A stretch of DNA of 54,091 bases. Source: an uncultured Erysipelotrichaceae bacterium. GTDB taxonomy: Bacteria > Bacillota_I > Bacilli_A > RF39 > UBA660. Position numbers and translations under genes: made by a program. The DNA is taken from positions 1 to 54,091 of the forward strand of contig CAOJNP010000006.1 in the NCBI GenBank assembly GCA_948439995.1, given 5' to 3'. The notes below the pieces were generated by a model. It saw only the letters and a program-made list of their open reading frames with translations. It did no database searches and had not been told where the DNA came from. Position 1 is the stretch's first letter. Each line of letters starts with the position of its first letter. Positions 44,774 to 54,086 of this stretch are shown here, piece by piece.

Positions 44774-46138
44774 TTATACTTTATTTTTGATTTCTTTCAA
44801 TATATTTTCAAGAGCCGGATTAGTTTTTAAATCCCGTTCTATTTTGTCACAAGCGTGAATGACTGTAGAATGATCTCTACCACCAAATTCTAATCCAATT
44901 CTAGGAAAAGTTTCCTCTGTTAACATTCGACATAAATACATACCTACTTGTCTTGGATAAGCAATATTAGCGCTTTTCTTTTTTCCTTTTAAATCTGCAA
45001 CCGTAATTTTATAATAATTGGCAACTGCTTGTTGAATACCTTCAATACTATTTTCTGAATAAATATTTTTATTAATAAAATCTTTTAAAGCTTCATTAGC
45101 AAATTCTAAATCAATATGATTGGGAACTATCATTGCTGTATAAGCCATAAGTCTATTAATAGCTCCTTCTAAAAAACGAATATCGTTTTGACAACTATTT
45201 GCAATAAATTCAATGACTGTCTCATCCACTTTATTTGCTATACTTGTATTTTTAATTTTTTGTTTAATAATTTTACATCGTAGTTCAAAATCTGGAGGAT
45301 AAATATCGACTGGTAATCCCCACATAAATCTACTTCGAAGTCTTTCTTCTAATATTTTTAAATCATCTGGCGATCGATCAGAACTAATAATGATTTGTTT
45401 ATTGGCTTGATGAAGTGCATTAAAAGTATGAAAAAATTCTTGCTGTGTCTTTTCTGCCCCTACTAAATATTGAATATCATCAATAATTAATACATCAACA
45501 TTTCGATATTTGTTTTTAAATTGATTTGCATACTCAAACGTATTATTTTCCACATTGGCAATTCCTGTATAATCATTCATAAACATATCACTTGTTGTAT
45601 ACAAAACTTTTTTTTTGGAATGTTCTACAATATAATTTCCAATAGCATGCATCAAATGAGTTTTACCCAAACCACTTTTTCCATATATAAATAATGGATT
45701 ATGAATTTTCCCAGGACTTTCTGCTACGGCCATTCCAGCCACCTTGGCGAGTCGATTAGAATCTCCTACTACATAATTATCAAAATTTAGTTCTGGAATT
45801 AAATTTGTTTTCCAAGGTTCTTCTAAAATTTCAATATCATCTTGTAATATTTCTTTTTGTAAAACTTCTACTACACTTGTTTCTTCTTCTAAAAGAAATT
45901 CGATTTCATAATTAATTCCTGTTAATTTAAAAAATGTATCTTCAATTAAATTATAATAGTTATCTCCAAGAACTTTCTTCTGAATTTCCATTTGTACTTG
46001 GATTCTCATTTTATGTTGATAATCATCAATGCTAAGTAATAAGAGATCTTTAAACCAAACGTGAAAAGATTGAGGATGAATTTCTTTATAAATTGCATCC
46101 AAAAAATTCTGCCAAAGAGTAGCTGTTTCTGTCTTCAA
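44774..46138 (-). CDS. dnaA: Chromosomal replication initiator DnaA
   Basis: A 454-residue initiator. Domain I covers about 1-80, a short linker follows, and the AAA+ domain has Walker A FIYGKSGLGKTHLMHAIG, Walker B VLIIDDIQYL and sensor ERLRSRFMWGL. Domain IV ends with FGGRDHSTVIHACDKIE, the DnaA-box-binding signature. The start is TTG 46138 behind GGGGTGA; rare starts are common for dnaA. A promoter and the DnaA-box cluster lie immediately upstream, which suits autoregulation. Confidence 0.99.
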   Translation of the reverse strand: MKTETATLWQNFLDAIYKEIHPQSFHVWFKDLLLLSIDDYQHKMRIQVQMEIQKKVLGDNYYNLIEDTFFKLTGINYEIEFLLEEETSVVEVLQKEILQDDIEILEEPWKTNLIPELNFDNYVVGDSNRLAKVAGMAVAESPGKIHNPLFIYGKSGLGKTHLMHAIGNYIVEHSKKKVLYTTSDMFMNDYTGIANVENNTFEYANQFKNKYRNVDVLIIDDIQYLVGAEKTQQEFFHTFNALHQANKQIIISSDRSPDDLKILEERLRSRFMWGLPVDIYPPDFELRCKIIKQKIKNTSIANKVDETVIEFIANSCQNDIRFLEGAINRLMAYTAMIVPNHIDLEFANEALKDFINKNIYSENSIEGIQQAVANYYKITVADLKGKKKSANIAYPRQVGMYLCRMLTEETFPRIGLEFGGRDHSTVIHACDKIERDLKTNPALENILKEIKNKV

Positions 46139-46165
46139 CCTTTTTCACCCCACGATCTCACATAT

Positions 46166-46387
46166 TTATCCACTTCATTGTAACGCATGTAGTGAATTAA
46201 AAACAAGAGAATTTTCAAATTCACACGAAATGCACAATTTATCCACAAAGATAATCAGTTATTCTAACAGAGAAAAAGAAAGTTATCAACAAAATCCACA
46301 AATTTTTAAATTTAGATTATGCACATAAAAAGTTATCAACGTGAATAATGTGATAAGTTATCAACAAAGATGTGAATTTGTGGATAA
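46166..46387. other. oriC: DnaA-box cluster
   Basis: The 324-base gap between dnaA and rpmH holds DnaA boxes: TTATCCACT (46166), exact TTATCCACA (46239), TTATCAACA (46283 and 46358), TTATCAACG (46333) and exact TGTGGATAA (46379, opposite strand). All genes diverge from here along the leading strands. This marks the chromosomal origin, with the dnaA and rpmH promoters inside the same region. Confidence 0.93.
46177..46206 (-). promoter_or_regulatory. Promoter of dnaA
   Basis: Minus strand TTGTTT (46206-46201), 18-base spacer, TACAAT (46182-46177). A DnaA box (46166-46174) lies just downstream of the -10, so DnaA could repress it. Confidence 0.6.
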
Positions 46388-46398
46388 ATTAATAAATC

Positions 46399-46428
46399 TT
46401 GACTTTTCTTTTCAGGTAATATTATAAT
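46399..46428 (+). promoter_or_regulatory. Promoter of rpmH-rnpA-yidC-jag
   Basis: TTGACT (46399-46404), 18-base spacer, perfect TATAAT (46423-46428), followed by the GGAGGT site of rpmH. The last exact DnaA box ends 12 bases upstream. Confidence 0.75.
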
Positions 46429-46462
46429 AAGGGAGCTTTTATAGAAAAAAGGAGGTAAATTT

Positions 46463-46585
46463 ATGAAAAGAACCTTTCAACCAAACAATCGCAAAAAAGC
46501 GAAAAAACATGGCTTCTTCGCTAGAAAAGAAACAAATATATTAAAAAGAAGAAGAAAAAAAGGACGCAAGCAATTATGCAAATAA
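46463..46585 (+). CDS. rpmH: 50S ribosomal protein L34
   Basis: A 40-residue basic protein: [19 protein letters not shown], then a shortened central loop, [10 protein letters not shown] and a short tail. L34 is a late large-subunit protein. It is about four residues shorter than most L34 proteins, mainly in the ATKNGR loop region. AAAGGAGGT is at ideal spacing. It leads the conserved rpmH-rnpA-yidC-jag operon. Confidence 0.97.
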   Translation: MKRTFQPNNRKKAKKHGFFARKETNILKRRRKKGRKQLCK

Positions 46586-46622
46586 ACCACGATAAGTGGC
46601 TTTTTTTATAATAGGTGAAAAT

Positions 46623-46961
46623 ATGAAAAAATATGAAATAGTGAAAACGCACCAAGATTTTAATGAAATTATTCAAAATGGAAAAGTGTTTCGTTCTCCT
46701 TTTTTTAATATTTATCAAAAAAAGAATGGATCCAATTCGAATCATTTTGGAATAGCTGTTGGTAAAAAATTAGGAAATGCAGTATTTCGAAATTATCACA
46801 AAAGAAAAATTCGAATGATTTTGACGAATCATAAAAAAGAGTTTTCAAAAGGACATGATTATATTATAATAATGAAAGAGAAAAGCAAAACAATAACTTA
46901 TCAAGAATTTGAAAAACAGTTACTTGAGCTTTTGTTAAAAGGAGAAACCAATGAAAAATAA
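46623..46961 (+). CDS. rnpA: Ribonuclease P protein component
   Basis: A 112-residue protein subunit of RNase P, which trims tRNA 5' ends. FGIAVGKKLGNAVFRNYHKRKIR holds the family's RNR-type signature (here FRNYHKRKIR) that binds the RNA. ATG 46623 follows AGGTGA; a longer in-frame start at 46596 has no ribosome binding site. The end overlaps yidC by 11 bases. Confidence 0.96.
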   Translation: MKKYEIVKTHQDFNEIIQNGKVFRSPFFNIYQKKNGSNSNHFGIAVGKKLGNAVFRNYHKRKIRMILTNHKKEFSKGHDYIIIMKEKSKTITYQEFEKQLLELLLKGETNEK

Positions 46962-47982
46962 ACCAAAAATTTTAAGTTGTATATTACTTATTATAATTTT
47001 ATCCACAAGTGGTTGTGGAAGTAGTAATTATATAAAGTCTGCAGATAATAAAGTAGTAATGAATGAAGAAACAGGCCAAAATCTACAAAAAGATATTTTA
47101 TGTAAACCTGCGGAAGAAAATTTATATAAAACCTATGAACAATATAATGATCAATTAAATATTAAATTAGAAGATTTACCTACATGTCATGAATTTCATT
47201 TAAATTCTGTACCATATCATAGTTTATGGGAATCCATTTTTGTGAAACCACTCGCATGGATCATTTTACAAGTGGGATATTTTTTAAAAAATTTTGGATT
47301 AGCAGTTATGATCGTAGGATTATTAATTCGTTTTATACTATTTCCATTATCCATTAAAACAATGCGTCAAACTGAAAATATGAAAAAAGCAAATCCAGAA
47401 ATTCAAAAATTAGAAAAAAAATATGCAAATCGAACGGATAATGAAAGTTTAATGGCGAAAAGTCAAGAAACGATGATGATTTATCAAAAATATAAAATTA
47501 ATCCAGTAAGTGGTTGTTTATTATCCTTTTTACAAGTTCCACTATTCTTTGCTTTTTTACAAGCTATTAATCGAGTACCAGCCATTTTTGAAGGAGAATT
47601 GTTTGGAATGAATCTTGGAATGACACCTTGGAAAGGAATAAGTAGTGGTCAATATTTATATATTTTATTAATTTTACTTATCATTGCAACAACTTATTTT
47701 TCCTTTAAAAATTCTATGAATCAAAATAGCAATATGGGAAATAACGATGTGATGAAACAAATGGATTTTATGTTTAAATTTATGATAATTATGATATCTG
47801 TAGCATCGTTTAGTCTACCAACTGCTTTGGCGTTTTATTGGATTGCGACCAATGGATTTATTGTTTTACAAAATTACTTAATCAAAAAAGTACTAGCAAA
47901 AGAACCAGAAGAAAAGGAACCAAAAAAAGAAAAAGTAAAAAATGCGAAAATAATAAAAGAAACAAAGAAAGCAGGGAAGTAA
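46951..47982 (+). CDS. yidC: YidC/SpoIIIJ membrane protein insertase
   Basis: A 343-residue insertase. The N-terminus is a lipoprotein signal ending in STSGC (Cys22), followed by an external region to about 85. Five membrane segments follow (about 88-112, 117-137, 188-205, 228-248, 275-310) and a Lys-rich tail that binds ribosomes. KTMRQTENMKKANPEIQKLEKK is the coiled loop that carries the substrate groove (split here for length). AAGGAG lies inside rnpA. In spore formers SpoIIIJ serves the feeding-tube complex. Confidence 0.97.
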   Translation: MKNKPKILSCILLIIILSTSGCGSSNYIKSADNKVVMNEETGQNLQKDILCKPAEENLYKTYEQYNDQLNIKLEDLPTCHEFHLNSVPYHSLWESIFVKPLAWIILQVGYFLKNFGLAVMIVGLLIRFILFPLSIKTMRQTENMKKANPEIQKLEKKYANRTDNESLMAKSQETMMIYQKYKINPVSGCLLSFLQVPLFFAFLQAINRVPAIFEGELFGMNLGMTPWKGISSGQYLYILLILLIIATTYFSFKNSMNQNSNMGNNDVMKQMDFMFKFMIIMISVASFSLPTALAFYWIATNGFIVLQNYLIKKVLAKEPEEKEPKKEKVKNAKIIKETKKAGK

Positions 47983-47983
47983 T

Positions 47984-48592
47984 ATGAATATTGCAGTAAA
48001 AGAAGGTAAAATGCTAGAAGAGGCTTTAAATAAAGCCTTAATAGAATTAAATGCCAATCAAAGTGAAGTAATTTATAATAAGGAAGAAATTGCAGGAAAA
48101 TTATTTAAATCTTCTACAGTAAAAGTAACAGTTATAACGAAAAGAGATTTATTAAATGATATTAAAGCTTTTTTAAAACAAGTAGTAGAAGGACTTGGAA
48201 TAAAAGTAGAAATTGAAAGTAATATTCGAGAAGATGTTTATAATTTAAAAATGTATTCTGATAATAATCCAATTTTAATTGGAAAAAATGGTCAAACATT
48301 AAAAGCCATGGAAACTATAATCAAACAAAAATATTTAAAAGATTGGAATATATTTCTTAAAATTAACTTAGATGTAGAAGACTATAAAGCAAAAAGAATT
48401 GCTTACTTAGAAAAATTAGCTATCAAAACTGCAAAAGAAGTAAAAGAAACAAAATTTGATGTAACATTAGAAAATATGAATTCTTATGAAAGAAGAATTA
48501 TTCATAATAAACTAACTGACTTTAAAGGTATTAAAACGATAAGTGAAGGAGAAGAACCTAACCGTCATATCGTTATCAAAGCAGAAAAATAA
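47984..48592 (+). CDS. jag: Jag/KhpB RNA-binding protein
   Basis: A 202-residue protein with a Jag-N domain (1-50: VKEGKMLEEALNKALIEL), a KH domain (about 75-145, GKNGQTLKAMETIIKQKY) and an R3H domain (about 150-202, NSYERRIIHNKLTDF). KhpB binds RNA with KhpA. It starts one base after yidC and ends in its own terminator. Confidence 0.97.
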   Translation: MNIAVKEGKMLEEALNKALIELNANQSEVIYNKEEIAGKLFKSSTVKVTVITKRDLLNDIKAFLKQVVEGLGIKVEIESNIREDVYNLKMYSDNNPILIGKNGQTLKAMETIIKQKYLKDWNIFLKINLDVEDYKAKRIAYLEKLAIKTAKEVKETKFDVTLENMNSYERRIIHNKLTDFKGIKTISEGEEPNRHIVIKAEK

Positions 48593-48606
48593 ATTTCTGT
48601 TTTTCT
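48582..48606 (+). terminator. Terminator of rpmH-jag operon
   Basis: CAGAAA (48582-48587), loop AATAAA that includes the jag stop codon, TTTCTG (48594-48599), then TTTTTC. Confidence 0.65.
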
Positions 48607-48623
48607 TATGGAATCATTTGAGC

Positions 48624-48629
48624 TATAAT
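48624..48629 (+). promoter_or_regulatory. Probable -10 of mnmE promoter
   Basis: TATAAT 37 bases before the mnmE ATG; the -35 at 17 bases (TTTTCT) is poor. Confidence 0.4.
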
Positions 48630-48665
48630 AAATGAAAAAATATAAAAAAAAGAAGGAATTATTTT

Positions 48666-50024
48666 ATGGAAGATACAATTTGTGCGATTTCAACAAATCC
48701 AGGAAATAATGGAGCTATTTCAATCATTCGATTAAGTGGACCTGATGCTATTTTAATTACAAGTAAAATATTTTCAAATCCAAAATTTTTAAAAGCAGAA
48801 AGTCATACTATCCACTATGGCTATATAAAAGATAATATGAAAAAAGTTGATGAAGTTTTAGTTATGAAAATGCTTGCACCAAAAACTTATACAACTGAAG
48901 ACGTAGTAGAAATTAACTGTCATGGTGGGTATTTTACTACACAAAAAATATTAGAACTTTTGTTATTAAATGGAGCTCGATTAGCAGAACCTGGAGAATT
49001 TACGAAAAGAGCTTTATTAAACGGAAGAATCAATTTAATTGAAGCTGAATCAGTCAGTGATATGATTTCAGCAAAAAGTGAAAATGCAAGAGATCTAGCA
49101 ATGAATGGAATATCTGGAAGACTTACTAAATTAATTCAAAACTTAAGAGAAGAAATGGTTTCTATTTTAGCAAATATTGAAGTAAATATTGATTATCCAG
49201 AATACGAAGATGAAGAAATTGTAACTCATGAAACAATATTACCAAAAGTAAAGCGTATTGAAAAAGAATTGGAAGAAATCGTAACAGAAAGTAAAAATAG
49301 TAAAATGATAAAAGAAGGAATATATATTTCATTGATTGGAAGACCCAATGTAGGAAAAAGTAGTGTATTAAATCATTTATTGGAAGAAGACAAAGCAATT
49401 GTAACAGATATTTCGGGAACGACACGAGATTTAATAGAAGGAACATTTGTTTTAAATGGTATTCTTTTTCATTTAATTGATACAGCAGGGATTCGTGAAA
49501 CAAATGATGTAGTGGAAAAAATAGGGGTAGAAAAAAGTAAAAAAACAATAGAAGAAGCAGATGCAGTTATTTTAGTATTAAATTATAATGAAGAGCTTAC
49601 AAAAGAAGATCAAGAATTACTAACTAAAATTTCTTCTAAAAAAAATATCATATTAGTCAATAAAAATGACTTAAAACAGAAAATAGATCCATCTATTTAT
49701 AAAAGAAAAAATGTAATAGAAGGAAATACCTTAGAATCAGAAGGTCTTGATCAATTAAAAGAAAAATTAATTGAAATGTTTCATCTAGCAGAACTACAAC
49801 AGAAAGATATCAATTATTTATCAAATGCTAGACAAATTAGCTTAGCAAAAAAAGCACTAGAAAATATAAAAAACGTTCAAAATCAAATTATGGAAAATGT
49901 TCCAATTGATGTTTTAGAAATGGAAATAAAGGAAGCATGGAATCATTTAGGATTAATAATTGGTGAAACGTATGAAGAAGAATTGATTGATAAATTATTT
50001 GAAAAATTTTGTTTAGGAAAGTGA
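48666..50024 (+). CDS. mnmE: tRNA modification GTPase MnmE
   Basis: A 452-residue GTPase which with MnmG places the cmnm5 group on wobble uridine of several tRNAs. The N-terminal folate-binding domain (about 1-118), helical domain, G domain with G1 GRPNVGKSS, G3 DTAG and G4 NKND, and the C-terminal FCLGK with the conserved Cys are all present. AGAAGGAA precedes the ATG. Confidence 0.98.
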   Translation: MEDTICAISTNPGNNGAISIIRLSGPDAILITSKIFSNPKFLKAESHTIHYGYIKDNMKKVDEVLVMKMLAPKTYTTEDVVEINCHGGYFTTQKILELLLLNGARLAEPGEFTKRALLNGRINLIEAESVSDMISAKSENARDLAMNGISGRLTKLIQNLREEMVSILANIEVNIDYPEYEDEEIVTHETILPKVKRIEKELEEIVTESKNSKMIKEGIYISLIGRPNVGKSSVLNHLLEEDKAIVTDISGTTRDLIEGTFVLNGILFHLIDTAGIRETNDVVEKIGVEKSKKTIEEADAVILVLNYNEELTKEDQELLTKISSKKNIILVNKNDLKQKIDPSIYKRKNVIEGNTLESEGLDQLKEKLIEMFHLAELQQKDINYLSNARQISLAKKALENIKNVQNQIMENVPIDVLEMEIKEAWNHLGLIIGETYEEELIDKLFEKFCLGK

Positions 50025-50160
50025 TTATTTTGTAAAACAAATAAAAGATATATGAAAATGATAAAAATTAGCAAAAAAAGGTTCATGAAGAAAATTATTC
50101 ATGGCAAAATAAATATCCTTCAGAAGAATTATTTTGAAGAAGAAATAGGTTGTGATTATT

Positions 50161-52020
50161 ATGAAGTATGATGTAATTGTAGTAGGTGGAGGACATGCAG
50201 GCTGTGAAGCAGCACATATAGCTGCTTTTATGGGTCAAAAGACATTACTAATTACAATGAATAAAAAAAATATTGCCGATATGCCATGTAATCCTTCCAT
50301 AGGGGGTACTGCAAAAGGAATCATTGTAAGAGAAATTGATGCACTAGGTGGATTAATGGGTAAAATTGCAGATCAATCCCATTTTCAAATTAAAATGTTA
50401 AATAGTGCAAAAGGTCCAGCTGTTAGATCATTAAGAGCTCAAGCAGATAAAGTTACTTATCCACAAAATATGTTAAAAGCATTAAATAAAACAGAAAATT
50501 TAGAAATTTTAGAAGGCATAGTAGAAGATATTAAAGTAAAAGACAATAAAATTGCTTCTGTCATACTATCAAATGGAGCAGAAATTCAAACAAAAACCTT
50601 AATTTTAACTACTGGAACCTATTTAAAAGCCAATATTTTAATTGGAAGTGAAAATACAGAAGGTGGTCCTCATGGTGAAAAAAGAAGCAATCATTTAAGT
50701 GACAATTTAAAAAAATTAGGATTTCACATTCAAAGACTAAAAACAGGAACTCCTCAAAGAATTCAAAAAAATTCTATTGATTTTACAAAAATGAAGGAAG
50801 AACATGGAGATCAAGAATACTATACTTTTAGCTTTGATGAAAAGCCGTGTTATCAAATCAATGAACAACAAAAATGTTATTTATTATATACAAATGAAAA
50901 AACACATAAAATCATATTAGATAATTTAGATAAATCGGCTATGTATGGAGGATATGTAACAGGAATTGGTCCAAGATATTGTCCTTCTATCGAAGATAAA
51001 CTAGTTCGATTTCAAGAAAAAGAGCGTCATCAATTATTCTTAGAACCGGAAAGTTTATACTATGATGAATGGTATTTACAAGGATTTTCTACTAGTATGC
51101 CAAGAGATATTCAAGAAAAAATGGTTCATAGTTTAAATGGGTTAGAAAATGCGATCATAACAAAATATGCTTATGCAATTGAATATGATGCGATTGATCC
51201 TTTGCAAATGAAACCTTCCTTAGAATCGAAAGTAGTGGAAGGAATTTTTACAGCAGGACAAATAAATGGAACAAGTGGTTATGAAGAAGCAGCAGGTCAA
51301 GGACTAGTTGCAGGGATCAACGCAAGTTTAAAATTACAAAAAAAAGAACCATTTATTTTAAAAAGAAATGAATCCTACATTGGAGTATTAATTGATGATT
51401 TAGTAACAAAAGGGACAAAAGAACCTTATCGAATGTTAACATCACGAGCTGAATATCGTCTTTTATTAAGACATGATAATGCAGATATTAGATTACGAAA
51501 ATTAGCATGGAATATAGGATGTATAAGTGAAAAACAATACCAAAATACTAAAAATAAAATTGAAAAAATAGAAGAATTAACCAATTTATTAAAAACAAAA
51601 AAATTAAAAAAAACAGAAGAAAACTGTAAAATTTTAAAAGATCAAAATATTGATTTACCATATGGATTCACTTTTTATGAATTATTAAAAAGACCAGATG
51701 TTAATTTAAAACTAATTGAAAAATTAATCGATTTATCCTATGAATCTTTAATAAAAGAACAGGTAGAAATTTCAATTAAATATGAAGGATATATTAATAA
51801 AACAAATCGTGATATTGAAAAAATGTTAAAAATAGAAGAAAAAAAGATACCAGAAGATATTGATTATAATAAAATAAAAAATCTTGCTTCCGAAGCAAGG
51901 CAAAAATTAATACAGGTGAGGCCAGAATCTATTGGCCAAGCAGCAAGAATAAGTGGAGTAAATCCCGCAGATCTTTCAATATTAGCGATTTATTTAAGAA
52001 AAGAGTATGGAAAAGAATGA
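50161..52020 (+). CDS. mnmG: tRNA modification FAD enzyme MnmG
   Basis: A 619-residue flavoenzyme partner of MnmE. FAD site: VIVVGGGHAGCEAAHIAA at the start; MPCNPSIGGTAKGIIVREIDALGG contains a catalytic Cys (given here in part), and GTSGYEEAAGQGLVAG is the second FAD block. ATG 50161 is the first Met of the FAD motif; a GTG at 50152 is in frame but part of the weak ribosome binding site. The 136-base gap after mnmE has no clear element except a weak unsupported 39-codon frame. rsmG overlaps by 4 bases. Confidence 0.98.
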   Translation: MKYDVIVVGGGHAGCEAAHIAAFMGQKTLLITMNKKNIADMPCNPSIGGTAKGIIVREIDALGGLMGKIADQSHFQIKMLNSAKGPAVRSLRAQADKVTYPQNMLKALNKTENLEILEGIVEDIKVKDNKIASVILSNGAEIQTKTLILTTGTYLKANILIGSENTEGGPHGEKRSNHLSDNLKKLGFHIQRLKTGTPQRIQKNSIDFTKMKEEHGDQEYYTFSFDEKPCYQINEQQKCYLLYTNEKTHKIILDNLDKSAMYGGYVTGIGPRYCPSIEDKLVRFQEKERHQLFLEPESLYYDEWYLQGFSTSMPRDIQEKMVHSLNGLENAIITKYAYAIEYDAIDPLQMKPSLESKVVEGIFTAGQINGTSGYEEAAGQGLVAGINASLKLQKKEPFILKRNESYIGVLIDDLVTKGTKEPYRMLTSRAEYRLLLRHDNADIRLRKLAWNIGCISEKQYQNTKNKIEKIEELTNLLKTKKLKKTEENCKILKDQNIDLPYGFTFYELLKRPDVNLKLIEKLIDLSYESLIKEQVEISIKYEGYINKTNRDIEKMLKIEEKKIPEDIDYNKIKNLASEARQKLIQVRPESIGQAARISGVNPADLSILAIYLRKEYGKE

Positions 52021-52733
52021 CAGAACAAGAATTGATAGAACAATTAAATATCTTAGGAATTAATGTTACCTTAGAACAAAAAAATAAATTAAAAGATTAT
52101 GCATCTTTTTTATTAGAATACAATCAACATACTAATTTAACAGCAATTCGTACGATTGAAGAAGTATATTTAAAACATTTTTATGATTCTTTAACATTAG
52201 TAAAAATGCATCATTTTCAAAATGAAAAAATACTCGATATTGGTACAGGAGCAGGTTTTCCTGGAATGATTTTAGCAATTATTTTTCCAACTACTAATGT
52301 GTTTTTATTAGATTCCAACCATAAAAAAATAGATTTTTTAAATGAATTAATCAAGAAATTATCTTTGAATAATGTAACAACAATTTATGATCGAGCAGAA
52401 AATTATGTAAAAAACAATCGAGAAATATTTGATATTGTAACTACAAGAGCTGTTTCTGAATTAAGAATATTATTAGAATTATCGATTCCTGCTTTAAAAG
52501 TAGGTGGATATTTTCTAGGAATGAAAGCAAAATTAGAAGAAGAATTAGAAGTAGCAAAAGATACAATCCTCATTTTAAACAGTAAAATTATTAACAAAAT
52601 CGAATTTGATCTTCCAAAGGAAAAAGGAAAAAGAACAATTTTAAAAATTAGGAAAGAAAAGCAAACAAAAGAAGAGTATCCAAGAGAATATCGTGTGATT
52701 TTAAAAAAAACATTGAAAAATAAAAATATCTAA
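52017..52733 (+). CDS. rsmG: 16S rRNA m7G527 methyltransferase RsmG
   Basis: A 238-residue methyltransferase. LDIGTGAGFPGMILAI is the AdoMet motif, NLTAIRTIEEVYLKHFYDSL the N-terminal block, and TTRAVSELRILLEL the C-terminal block. Loss gives low-level streptomycin resistance in other species. It is translationally coupled to mnmG by ATGA. Confidence 0.98.
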   Translation: MTEQELIEQLNILGINVTLEQKNKLKDYASFLLEYNQHTNLTAIRTIEEVYLKHFYDSLTLVKMHHFQNEKILDIGTGAGFPGMILAIIFPTTNVFLLDSNHKKIDFLNELIKKLSLNNVTTIYDRAENYVKNNREIFDIVTTRAVSELRILLELSIPALKVGGYFLGMKAKLEEELEVAKDTILILNSKIINKIEFDLPKEKGKRTILKIRKEKQTKEEYPREYRVILKKTLKNKNI

Positions 52734-52768
52734 TGTAAAATGATAATAGCATAAGGGGCTGATAAATT

Positions 52769-53998
52769 GTGAATATGGAACAGAGTGTTCAACTGATTCC
52801 AATCGATGATATTATTCCAAACCGATTTCAACCAAGATTAGCATTTGATGAAACTGGTTTACAGGAATTATCCGATTCGATCAAGCAACACGGAATAATT
52901 CAACCATTGGTATTAAGACGCCTAGGAGATAAATATGAAATCATTGCTGGAGAAAGAAGATATAAAGCTGCAACCATAGCTGGTTTAAATCAAGTCCCTG
53001 CAATTATATCGAATATTGATGATAATCAAAGTGCTGAAGTTGCACTTGTAGAAAACATTCAAAGAAGAAATTTAACTGCGATTGAAGAGGCAAAATCTTA
53101 TAAAAGCTTATTAGATAGAGGATATTTAACACAAGAACAATTAGCAGAAAAAATGGGAGTATCGCAATCTTCCATAGCAAATAAATTAAGATTATTAAAT
53201 TTGGACGACGAAGTTCAAAATGCTTTATTAAATGAAAGGATTTCAGAACGTCATGCACGTGCTTTATTAGTCTTACCAAAAGAAGAACAAAAAAAATGGC
53301 TAAAAAAGATCATCGATAAAAGAATGACTGTTCGACAACTCGATATGGAATTAAAGAAATTAAAAGGAGAGTCGCAAGAGGAAGTAACAATTCCGCTTGT
53401 GAATTTAACTCCAAATTTAGAATCAATAGTAAATAATGCAGCAGATATTAATCCGATAAGGGAATTACATGATGTGGAAAGTATGCTAAAACCATCTGAA
53501 GAAGAACAAAAACCAATTGAAGTGGAAGAAGAAAAAATAGAAAATATAACACCAAATAAATTTTTTAATTTCTTGGAAGATGAAGCTGCCAATATGAATA
53601 TGACATCAGATTTATTATCTAATTCAAATGCTATAAGCCCATTAAATAATGATATTGAAGTTTTAGATGATGGATTAACTGAGGTCAAAGAAGAATCAAA
53701 TGAAGAATTACCTTTCTTTTTTGCACCAAAAACCGCGAATGTTGCTGTAGAAAATACAATTGAAGAAATAAAAGAGCCATTAAAACAAGATCTAGTCGTA
53801 GATCCAGTAGCTTCAATAGTAAAATTAGATCCTAATTATGAACAGAAAATAGAAGAAGAAAAAGGAATCGATTTAAAAACAGCGATCAATGAAGTAAGAA
53901 ATTTAAATGAGGCATTAAATATAAAAGGATTTCAAATTGAATTAGAAGAATTAGATTTATCCGATACCTATCAAATAACTTTTAAAATAAAAAAATAA
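52769..53998 (+). CDS. noc: Noc-like ParB-family protein with long acidic insert
   Basis: A 409-residue ParB-family CTP-dependent clamp. The N-domain has PNRFQPR, GIIQPLVLR and the CTP motif IIAGERRYKA; the HTH region EKMGVSQSSIANKLRLL and ISERHARALLVL is closer to Noc than to Spo0J. The last 45 residues (AINEVRNLNEALNIKGF to YQITFKIKK) match the Noc C-terminus. Residues about 200-345 are an acidic, low-complexity insert not found in Bacillus Noc, which is about 283 residues. The N-terminal amphipathic membrane helix of Noc is missing. It lies right after rsmG, the noc position. GTG 52769 follows AAGGGG. An exact Noc-binding site is present at 31975. A plain ParB is the alternative. Confidence 0.85.
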   Translation: MNMEQSVQLIPIDDIIPNRFQPRLAFDETGLQELSDSIKQHGIIQPLVLRRLGDKYEIIAGERRYKAATIAGLNQVPAIISNIDDNQSAEVALVENIQRRNLTAIEEAKSYKSLLDRGYLTQEQLAEKMGVSQSSIANKLRLLNLDDEVQNALLNERISERHARALLVLPKEEQKKWLKKIIDKRMTVRQLDMELKKLKGESQEEVTIPLVNLTPNLESIVNNAADINPIRELHDVESMLKPSEEEQKPIEVEEEKIENITPNKFFNFLEDEAANMNMTSDLLSNSNAISPLNNDIEVLDDGLTEVKEESNEELPFFFAPKTANVAVENTIEEIKEPLKQDLVVDPVASIVKLDPNYEQKIEEEKGIDLKTAINEVRNLNEALNIKGFQIELEELDLSDTYQITFKIKK

Positions 53999-54008
53999 TA
54001 TAAAAAAG

Positions 54009-54040
54009 AAAAAGGGATTAAAATAATCCCTTTTTCTTTT
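54009..54040 (+). terminator. Terminator after the Noc-like gene
   Basis: AAAAAGGGATTA (54009-54020), loop AAA, TAATCCCTTTTT (54024-54035), then CTTTT. It could act on both strands. Confidence 0.88.
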
Positions 54041-54057
54041 TCCTAAATTGAAAAGTG

Positions 54058-54086
54058 AACCGCACCACCAAGGGTGTGGTTTTTTG
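54058..54086 (+). terminator. Second terminator-like hairpin at right edge
   Basis: AACCGCACC (54058-54066) pairs with GGTGTGGTT (54073-54081) through one G-T pair, followed by TTTT. Only 17 bases lie between it and the previous terminator and no gene is visible between them. It may be the end of a small RNA or a tandem terminator. Confidence 0.5.

Noticed and set aside
46521-46745. Minus-strand open frame opposite rpmH-rnpA
   Set aside because: Shadow of two certain genes; sequence is poly-Phe/Ile caused by Lys-rich codons on the other strand.
50052-50166. 39-codon open frame in the mnmE-mnmG gap
   Set aside because: No ribosome binding site, no recognisable family, and it overlaps the mnmG start; probably chance in AT-rich DNA.
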